From Hyphomicrobiales bacterium (lineage in GTDB: Bacteria; Pseudomonadota; Alphaproteobacteria; Rhizobiales; Rhizobiaceae): DNA of 53,032 bases. A model generated the notes under the pieces. It was given only the letters and a program-made list of their open reading frames with translations, was not told the origin of the DNA and did not search any database. The stretch covers positions 1-53,032 of the forward strand of contig JAFKJW010000050.1 of assembly GCA_017305925.1 (NCBI GenBank), read 5' to 3'. Shown piece by piece: positions 47,374 through 53,032 of the stretch. Numbering within the stretch: position 1 is the first letter of the stretch; each line of letters begins with the position of its first letter. A program made the translations under genes and the position numbers.

Positions 47374-47397
47374 TAGACATCGTTCAATTTTTGTCTA
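47374..47397. promoter_or_regulatory. Candidate operator in the PaaK-like / DUF3419 divergent promoter
   Basis: TAGACA and TGTCTA form an inverted repeat with a 12-bp AT-rich spacer in the only AT-rich stretch of this 90-bp divergent gap. Inside it, 47378-47388 (CATCGTTCAAT) shares CAnnGTTCAAT with the right arm of the TetR operator at 41075. Suggests co-regulation of both transcription units. Untested. Confidence 0.5.
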
Positions 47398-47432
47398 CAA
47401 CGGACCCGCGCAAGGCCGACCGCCTTGCCGCC

Positions 47433-48518
47433 ATGAGCGAGCCGCCCTTGGAATTCTTCGCCAGCCTGAATTTCTCATCGTCGAACGAAGACGGCGAAAC
47501 CGAGCTTGCCGCGCTGGCCGGCGCCCGGCGCATCGTCTGCCTCACCGGCACCGGCACGCGCGTTCTCGACCTTCTGCTCTCCGATGCCGATGAAGTCATC
47601 GCGCTGGACGCCAATCCCGTGCAGAACGCCTTGCTGGCCCTGAAGGTCGCCGCGATCGAATACCTGGATCGCGACGGCTACCTGGCGTTCCTCGGCATCG
47701 CTCCGGGCGGCGAACGGCTGAAGCAATATGCCGGCATCCGCGACCGACTGCCTGCCGCCGCACGCGACTACTGGGACCGGAACAGGCGCATGATCGCGTC
47801 CGGCGTCTGGCTCGCCGGCAAGTGGGAAAGGCTGCTGGGCTGGAACGGCCGCTTCCTGGCGATGGTCCGCGGACAGGCGGTCGCCGCGCTCATGAACGCG
47901 CCCTCGATCGACGAGCAGGCCCGGATATGGAGGCGCAGCTTCGCCCCCGGCCGGCTGCGCGGCGCGATCGAGGCGATCGGACGCGACCTGGTCTGGCGGA
48001 TGGTCATGCGGGAGCCGGCCGGCGCCTTTCTTCCGGGTGCGCGGGAAGCCGGACGGCGCATCGAGGCCGATTTCGAAAGAGCGTCGCGCTCTTTCCTGTT
48101 CCGGCAAAGCGACGTCGCGACATTGGCCCTGCGCGGACGGCATTGCCCCGACGGCGCCTTGCCGGTCCATCTGCGCGCCGGGAATTATGACCGGATACGC
48201 GCCGGCCTGCCGCGGCTTCGTCCGCTGGTGGGTGGACTTGCCGACCTTGCCCGGCTCGACACCGGCGCCTGCGACGGATTTTCCTTGTCCGACTTCGGTT
48301 CGTATTGCGGTCCGGCCGACTATGCGGCCTGCTGGCAGGGCGTCATGGCTGCCGCAGCGCCGGGAGCGCGCTATTGCGAGCGCATTTTCATGAACGAGAT
48401 GGATGTGCCCTCCGCCCGGATCAGGATCGACCGCCACCTGTCTGAAGGCCTGACCGACGTCGACAAGTCCATCATCTACCGGATTCGTGCCGGCACGATC
48501 GACGGTGTCGGCCGATGA
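47433..48518 (+). CDS. DUF3419 / BtaA-like 3-amino-3-carboxypropyl transferase (copy 2)
   Basis: 361 residues, a diverged paralogue of the 43974 gene. SAM-site motifs: NFSSSNEDGETELAAL, RIVCLTGTGTRVLDLLL and DEVIALDANPVQNALLAL; C-terminal GFSLSDFGSYCGPADYA and RYCERIFMNEMD. The shared NEDG-x-x-E and SDxxSYC motifs with copy 1 place both in one subfamily. Two copies suggest two transfers or two acceptors, or a heteromeric enzyme. Start at the ATG 47433 is the best fit, although no good ribosome site precedes it; a TTG within the operator region is in frame. Confidence 0.82.
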   Translation: MSEPPLEFFASLNFSSSNEDGETELAALAGARRIVCLTGTGTRVLDLLLSDADEVIALDANPVQNALLALKVAAIEYLDRDGYLAFLGIAPGGERLKQYAGIRDRLPAAARDYWDRNRRMIASGVWLAGKWERLLGWNGRFLAMVRGQAVAALMNAPSIDEQARIWRRSFAPGRLRGAIEAIGRDLVWRMVMREPAGAFLPGAREAGRRIEADFERASRSFLFRQSDVATLALRGRHCPDGALPVHLRAGNYDRIRAGLPRLRPLVGGLADLARLDTGACDGFSLSDFGSYCGPADYAACWQGVMAAAAPGARYCERIFMNEMDVPSARIRIDRHLSEGLTDVDKSIIYRIRAGTIDGVGR

Positions 48519-49612
48519 CGGCCGAGACGCACAACCGGATCGCCAAAGCCTATGTCTCCGCCTTCGCCGACGAAGGATCACGGGCTTACATCGGCAATCT
48601 TGAAACGGCGGTCGGCTTGCACGAATGGGGTGAATACATTCTGCCCCTCACCGTCAACCACGGCGAGCGAGGACGGACCTTCGTCTGCTCTCCGCGGATC
48701 GGCTATATCGAATACCCGATCGAGGAACTGTCCCACTTTCCGAACCGGGCGCTGGCTCCTGCCCTGCGCGCCCTGATCGGCAGCGTGGGCGCGGTTCTTT
48801 CACTGTGCGACATCGAGCGGATCGTCCACGTCAACAACTGGATGATGTCGACCAATCTGCCCCTCGATCTCGATCCCTCCCTGACGGGACGGCAGACGGA
48901 GTTTCTTGTCGGTCAATACCCGGATCACGTGCTGGCGATGCGATCGCTGACCAGGCGCTACAATGCCCGTCTGATGGCATCGCTCGAAGCCGCCGGCTGG
49001 GTCATGCTGCCCAGCCGGCAGGTTTTCCTGATCGACGACGTCGCGCGGGAAAGCCTGCCGCGCCGGGATACAAAACGCGACGACAAGCTCTGGCGGCGTG
49101 GTGCGTTCGCCTACGAGGAGCTGGCCGAAATCGGCGCGGCGGACGCCGCGCGCATCGTCGAGCTCTACGCCATGCTCTATCTGGAAAAATACTCGCGGCT
49201 CAATCCTGCCTATACCGCGCGCTTCGTCACGATGACCCACAGGATCGGGATGATCCGCTACCTCGTGCTGCGCGATGACGAAGGAACCATCCAGGGCTTC
49301 GGCGGAATGCACCACGCCGGCCGGCATGCGACCATGCCGCTCCTCGGCTACAATACGAGGATGGATCGGGAGCATGGGTTATACAGGCTCGCGTTCCACG
49401 CCGGCAGCCTCTACGCCGCGCGCCACGGTCTGTTCTTCAACATGTCCTCGGGGGCAACGGCATTCAAGCGCAACAGAGGCGCGACGGCGGAGATGGAATT
49501 TACGGCATTCCACCTTCGTCACCTCAAGCCAGCACGGCGCTATCCCTTCGAAATCCTTCGCATGGTCGCGAACCATGTCGGGACGCCCCTCCTCCGCAGA
49601 TATCGGTTGTAG
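48515..49612 (+). CDS. GNAT/FemX-like acyltransferase, unknown substrate
   Basis: 365 residues, start overlapping the DUF3419 stop (ATGA). The C-terminal half (about 200-340) has a GNAT-like pattern: IRYLVLRDDEGTIQGFGGMH, then YRLAFHAGSLYAARHG and FNMSSGATAFKRNRGATAEM, the last like the SGA-x-FK-x-x-RG part of FemX/BioF2-type acyltransferases. The N-terminal half is unassigned. It could acylate an amine, perhaps the amino group brought in by the DUF3419 enzymes. Family call is tentative; the coupling to copy 2 is clear from the overlap. Confidence 0.65.
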   Translation: MTAETHNRIAKAYVSAFADEGSRAYIGNLETAVGLHEWGEYILPLTVNHGERGRTFVCSPRIGYIEYPIEELSHFPNRALAPALRALIGSVGAVLSLCDIERIVHVNNWMMSTNLPLDLDPSLTGRQTEFLVGQYPDHVLAMRSLTRRYNARLMASLEAAGWVMLPSRQVFLIDDVARESLPRRDTKRDDKLWRRGAFAYEELAEIGAADAARIVELYAMLYLEKYSRLNPAYTARFVTMTHRIGMIRYLVLRDDEGTIQGFGGMHHAGRHATMPLLGYNTRMDREHGLYRLAFHAGSLYAARHGLFFNMSSGATAFKRNRGATAEMEFTAFHLRHLKPARRYPFEILRMVANHVGTPLLRRYRL

Positions 49613-49765
49613 CCACGGTCAGACCCGGACAGATGCCGCATCCTTGTGTCGTTCGCTCCGCTGCCCCGCGAGCGCCGACGTGAAGCCGCGAGGGAGATCG
49701 AGAAGCGGTTTCTGGCCGATACCGATCAGCGGCGACCCGGACTTCCGCAAGCCTCCTCGAAGAGA

Positions 49766-49789
49766 CCGGCCTTCCCGTCGACGGGCCGG
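49766..49789. terminator. Possible bidirectional terminator between convergent genes
   Basis: CCGGCC (49766-49771) and GGCCGG (49784-49789) flank an inner perfect palindrome CCCGTCGACGGG, which overlaps the right arm. It sits in the 210-bp gap between the convergent acyltransferase and ABC ATPase genes. There is no clear T-run on either side, so confidence is low. The rest of the gap has no gene. Confidence 0.35.
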
Positions 49790-49822
49790 CCGTGAGAGGA
49801 AGCCTGTGAAAGGCTCGCCCTG

Positions 49823-50536
49823 CTACCCGCCTGCCGGAGCCTCGACGGTCTCGGTGTTCACGACTTTGCCCCCTTCGAGGAAAAGGATCTGCTTGCACAC
49901 TCCCCGCAGCAGCCACAGATTGTGTGACGCGATGGCGAATATGCTGGCCTTTCCCACATAGCTGCGCAAACGCTCCTCGGCCTTGGATACGAAGTTTTCA
50001 TCCACCACGGACAGCCACTCGTCCATGAGAAGGATTTCCGGGTGCGGCGCGGTCGAGATGGCGAAGAACAGCCGCATCATCATGCCCGTGGAGAAGTGTC
50101 GGAGCGACAGATGGAAGAACTTGCGGTCGAGCTCGGTGAAGCGCCAGATGTCCTCCACCAGCTGCGCCGTCGGCTCCACGCCCTCGAAACGGAGCAGCAA
50201 TACGATATTGTCATGGGCCGACAGTTCGATATTGGCACCGAGCCCGAGGCCGAGCAGGCTCGTGCACCGGCCCTCGCGGGTTACTTTGCCCTCCGTCGGC
50301 GGATAGATGCCGGCCATGAGCCGCAGCAGCGACGACTTGCCGGAGCCGTTGGGCCCGTAAAGGCCGATCCGGGCTCCGGGCTCGAGCCGGATCGATACAT
50401 GATCGATCGCCCGGATCACCGAGGGGAGGGATCTCCGGCCACGAAGCCGATCCACCAGCGTGCGCTTGAAGCTCAATTGCTCCGGCGATGCGACCGGATA
50501 ATCGAGGATGACGTCCTCCAGGTCGATGAGGGACAT
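49823..50536 (-). CDS. ABC-2 exporter ATPase (KpsT/Wzt/TagH type)
   Basis: 237 residues. Walker A GPNGSGKSSLLRLM (about 68-81), GLGLGANIELSAHDNI (typical of polysaccharide exporters), signature-like LRHFSTGMMMRLFFAIS, Walker B ILLMDEWLSVVDE. It lacks the C-terminal carbohydrate-binding domain of long Wzt proteins, so it is nearer the KpsT or TagH type. With the permease encoded 2 bp upstream it should export a capsule- or O-antigen-like polymer, or a lipid-linked glycan. Start ATG at 50536. Confidence 0.92.
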   Translation of the reverse strand: MSLIDLEDVILDYPVASPEQLSFKRTLVDRLRGRRSLPSVIRAIDHVSIRLEPGARIGLYGPNGSGKSSLLRLMAGIYPPTEGKVTREGRCTSLLGLGLGANIELSAHDNIVLLLRFEGVEPTAQLVEDIWRFTELDRKFFHLSLRHFSTGMMMRLFFAISTAPHPEILLMDEWLSVVDENFVSKAEERLRSYVGKASIFAIASHNLWLLRGVCKQILFLEGGKVVNTETVEAPAGG

Positions 50537-50538
50537 GA

Positions 50539-51300
50539 TCAGATCCAGATCGCGATTCTTGCGGCCTGCCTGCGCGCCAGAACAGCCGCGAAAAGGCACA
50601 GAAGAGCAATCGCCATCGACAGGGCCAGCGTGCGGAACGAAAAAACTCCATCGATCAGAGGTTCGCGCCAGGCATCGAACAGATAGACCAGGGGATTGGC
50701 GTAAATGATCGCAAGCCGCTGGTCGGCCACGAAACTCGGCTTCCACAGGATGGGCGTGACGAGGAACGCCACTTGCAGCAGGGATTCGATCAGGCGCTTG
50801 AAGTCGCGGTAACGGACCGCCACGAGCCCGAGCACGTAGGAAACGGCAGCAGTCGCGACAAGGAAGCTCACCAGGCCGGGCAGCGCCAGGACGAGGTTGC
50901 CGAGCGAGGAGCCGCTGAGCACGGCGATGAGCACAGCCGGGACAGGCAGCGCATGGGCCGATATCAGGACGTTGCGCCCGAAGGCGGCGAACAGAAAGAT
51001 GTCGGGCGAGAAGCCGCGATCCTTGACCATCGGCGCGTTGGCGGAAAGCGCCTCCATCGATTCCAGCAGAGTGTTCGACAGGAAGTTCCAAAAAAGAAGG
51101 CTGACCGCGAAAAAGGGCAGATAGTCGGCCAGCGTGACGTTGAACACCCGGTGAAAAAGCAATCCCGCCGTGGCAACGTAAAGGGCCTGCTGCAACGTCA
51201 CCCAGAAACTGCCCAGAACGGAGCGGGCGTAGCGGCTCGCTATTTCCGATCGCGCAACGCGAAAGGACAGCAGCACTGCCGTGAGGAAGCCAGGGTTCAT
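50539..51300 (-). CDS. ABC-2 exporter permease (KpsM/Wzm type)
   Basis: 253 residues with about six membrane helices, including ALYVATAGLLFHRVF, LPFFAVSLLFWNFLSNTL and LVSFLVATAAVSYVLGLVAV. ARSVLGSFWVTLQQAL near the start and PLVYLFDAWREPL near the C-terminus are family signatures. It forms the inner-membrane channel with the adjacent ATPase. The gene starts about 180 bp after the methyltransferase-like gene at 51479 and probably belongs to the same surface-polysaccharide locus. Confidence 0.92.
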   Translation of the reverse strand: MNPGFLTAVLLSFRVARSEIASRYARSVLGSFWVTLQQALYVATAGLLFHRVFNVTLADYLPFFAVSLLFWNFLSNTLLESMEALSANAPMVKDRGFSPDIFLFAAFGRNVLISAHALPVPAVLIAVLSGSSLGNLVLALPGLVSFLVATAAVSYVLGLVAVRYRDFKRLIESLLQVAFLVTPILWKPSFVADQRLAIIYANPLVYLFDAWREPLIDGVFSFRTLALSMAIALLCLFAAVLARRQAARIAIWI

Positions 51301-51478
51301 GCGTGACCGTGTCCGACTGCCCGTGCGTTCCAGCCGGGAGGCGCCTTGTTTGGCGGTTTCGCCTTGTCAAGTCAATCACATGTCCGAGTCATCGGAGTGA
51401 TCGCTTGAAAGAGTAGAAACAAGGTCGAGCCCTTCTCCCTTCTGTCCTGTCCGGGTGGCTACGCGCGGATCGGGAACC

Positions 51479-52570
51479 TCATATCGAGGCATTCCGGCAT
51501 GTGCTGCGAAGTACGGTCAGCGTTCCGAGCCCGGCGCGGATATCGTGGACTTCGGCGCCATAACCGAGAGACTGAAAGCTTGTGACAACTGTCGCCTCAT
51601 CCGCTCCGGGGCCTTCCCCCGCCCGGCCGGCGAGGCTGCGGCTGAGGACGACCGGAGGACAGCCGTTCTCGTCGAGGAACGCAGCGATGCCGACGATCCC
51701 ATCCTCGCGGGCGAAATCGAGATCGACATGCAGAACGTCGCACGGGACGGCGAGATCGAAACTCGGTCCGTTCTGGGCCAGCCATACCGTGCCGGCCGAT
51801 GCTCCGGCATCGCGGCCGATATCACCAAGCCATTGCGGCCGTTCGGTCATGACCTCGACGCGCCAATAGAGCCCGGCGAGATCAATGTTGGCGTTGAGAC
51901 ACCGTATCCGGACGGCATCGTCTTCGATGGCTGCGACCATGCAGTCATGCGCAGCCTTTTCCTTGGCTGCGAGCGCCAGCAGGCCGATCCCGGCACCGTA
52001 GTCGACGATCCTGCGCGCCCCGGCAAGGACAGGGGCGAGCCGCTCCGTCAGCTCCGCCACCAGGTTGCGTCCACCCGTCAGCGCGCCCAGCAGTGCCCGC
52101 TCGCGTGAAGGAATGATGATTTTGCGGAAGTCGGGATCGCGGCAGATTATCCGGTCCTGGCCGGCATAGACGGCGAGTGGAGGCGGCGACGAAGGCGGTG
52201 CCTCGGCCTCGTCCGGAACCTTGGCGAGAAACGCCTTGATATGCTCAGCCGACACCAGCGGCTCGAAGATCTCGCGGCAGTAGACCACGAAGACGGCATT
52301 GGCGTAGCTTGGCAGCAACCGGCGCAGCACCGACCACAGGAATCGGGCGGGCAGGCGCGCCAGCATACCCTTGTGAAAAACAGCGCAGTCGAGCCCGCTC
52401 ACGTCCGTATCGGCAGCGAGTTCATAGGGGATCGAATGTTCCAGGTAAGGGCCGAACTCTCGTGGCGCCAGGGTGCGTGAAGGCGCAACGGAATGCCGCG
52501 CCAGGAACTCGATCACGCCCAGCCAGTATGCGTCGAGCGCGGGCGCGTCGCCTCCCTCGTGCCGGCTCAT
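51479..52570 (-). CDS. Putative SAM-dependent methyltransferase-like protein
   Basis: 363 residues. The C-terminal half has a class I methyltransferase-like SAM motif, ARRIVDYGAGIGLLALAA (about 188-205), followed by VAAIEDDAVRIRCLNANI and DVLHVDLDFAREDGI. The N-terminal ~150 residues have no recognised domain. The gene starts within the last codons of the FkbM-like gene (overlap 4 bp), so they are cotranscribed. Likely modifies a sugar or other part of an exported glycan, by context only. Confidence 0.6.
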   Translation of the reverse strand: MSRHEGGDAPALDAYWLGVIEFLARHSVAPSRTLAPREFGPYLEHSIPYELAADTDVSGLDCAVFHKGMLARLPARFLWSVLRRLLPSYANAVFVVYCREIFEPLVSAEHIKAFLAKVPDEAEAPPSSPPPLAVYAGQDRIICRDPDFRKIIIPSRERALLGALTGGRNLVAELTERLAPVLAGARRIVDYGAGIGLLALAAKEKAAHDCMVAAIEDDAVRIRCLNANIDLAGLYWRVEVMTERPQWLGDIGRDAGASAGTVWLAQNGPSFDLAVPCDVLHVDLDFAREDGIVGIAAFLDENGCPPVVLSRSLAGRAGEGPGADEATVVTSFQSLGYGAEVHDIRAGLGTLTVLRSTCRNASI

Positions 52571-53032
52571 GGCTGGCTGGTCTCGCCGCGCTGAAGGAAA
52601 AGCATCCAGTCCGCGATCGAGTTGGGATCGCGCAGAGCCTCGTGTGCGACCGCTCCGATGCTGCCGTCGGCGGCGATGAAGCGAAGCGGGAAACCATCCG
52701 CCTCGATCGTCGCCGCAAGTGGGCCGGCTTCGGAGTGACGAGCGGCGTTGTATTCCAGCACCACGACGACGCCCGGGTTTTCCGCCAGCGTCCTCTGCAA
52801 CCCTTTCCAGACGAGATGCTCCGCTCCTTCGACGTCGATCTTGATCACGTCGATCGCGCCGACATCCGCCAGGATATCGTCAGGCGCCGCCGCCCGGACG
52901 CGCGACAGACGCGCCGGATCGACCCGCTCCCTCCACTCGTCGAGAAGGATGCAGCCATTCAGGTTGCGATCTGGAATAATGTAGAAATCGAGTTCGCCCG
53001 CACGGTCGGCCGCCGCGACATTGTGAACCGTC
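52567..53032 (-). CDS. FkbM-family methyltransferase, C-terminal part (5' end outside window)
   Basis: The frame is open to the right edge, so the start lies outside. The visible 154 codons hold the FkbM C-terminal pattern: TVHNVAAADRAGELDFYI at the edge, then IDVIKIDVEGAEHLVWKGLQ (the conserved Asp-Val-Glu-Gly-x-Glu motif, about 60 residues in) and VVVLEYNAARHSEAG. FkbM proteins O-methylate sugars or polyketides. With the ABC-2 exporter genes downstream, a surface glycan methyltransferase is likely. Confidence 0.85.
   Translation of the reverse strand, partial: TVHNVAAADRAGELDFYIIPDRNLNGCILLDEWRERVDPARLSRVRAAAPDDILADVGAIDVIKIDVEGAEHLVWKGLQRTLAENPGVVVVLEYNAARHSEAGPLAATIEADGFPLRFIAADGSIGAVAHEALRDPNSIADWMLFLQRGETSQP

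Overview
The window looks like a chromosomal segment of a GC-rich alphaproteobacterium, most likely order Hyphomicrobiales (Rhizobiales), family Phyllobacteriaceae or a close relative. The support is an iolR-iolC-iolD-iolE-iolB order with a fused IolC-DUF2090 enzyme, several catabolic ABC-transporter loci, RpiR, GntR/FCD and TetR regulators, and a BapA-type adhesin gene beside a TolC-type gene. The species call is inference. I saw no tRNA, rRNA, CRISPR array, insertion sequence or phage gene.

Layout. (1) 1-2616, minus: the N-terminal part of a large BapA-like adhesin with a long Asp-Ala repeat running off the left edge, preceded by a TolC-like outer-membrane protein. (2) 3106-11225: a myo-inositol catabolism locus, iolRCDEB on minus, and a divergent Gfo/Idh/MocA dehydrogenase. 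Two sites fit the rhizobial IolR operator GGAA-N6-TTCC. (3) 11451-16592, minus: a sugar or polyol ABC importer operon with its own dehydrogenase and GntR regulator. (4) 17048-20285, plus: a DUF4173 membrane protein with a response regulator and histidine kinase. (5) 20355-31766: a divergent locus for import and breakdown of an amino-acid-like compound. Minus carries livGFHM and a frameshifted FAD oxidase; plus carries a GntR regulator, DUF3830, TIGR04076, aldo/keto reductase, NTF2-like, binding protein, proline-racemase-family and aminotransferase genes. (6) 31896-38392: a 48-residue membrane protein, then an oligopeptide-type ABC importer operon with an embedded acetamidase/formamidase. (7) 38741-40268: a broken TonB-receptor tail and an intact heme-degrading factor hmuS.

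(8) 40438-49612: a compact cluster that looks biosynthetic and that I do not recognise as a described pathway. A TetR regulator diverges from five overlapping genes: KAS III (FabH/OleA-like), OleD-like reductase, metallo-beta-lactamase-fold hydrolase, DUF3419/BtaA-like 3-amino-3-carboxypropyl transferase and a Rieske oxygenase. A PaaK-like adenylate-forming enzyme follows in the opposite direction, and diverging from it are a second DUF3419 gene and a GNAT/FemX-like acyltransferase. The TetR/KAS III promoter holds a 10-bp-arm inverted repeat, and one half-site core recurs in the second divergent promoter, suggesting one regulon. This is the best candidate for a new system: an aminocarboxypropyl-decorated lipid or small molecule.

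(9) 49823-53032, minus: an ABC-2 exporter pair of the KpsMT/Wzm-Wzt type and two methyltransferase-like genes, the last cut by the right edge. These look like surface-polysaccharide genes.
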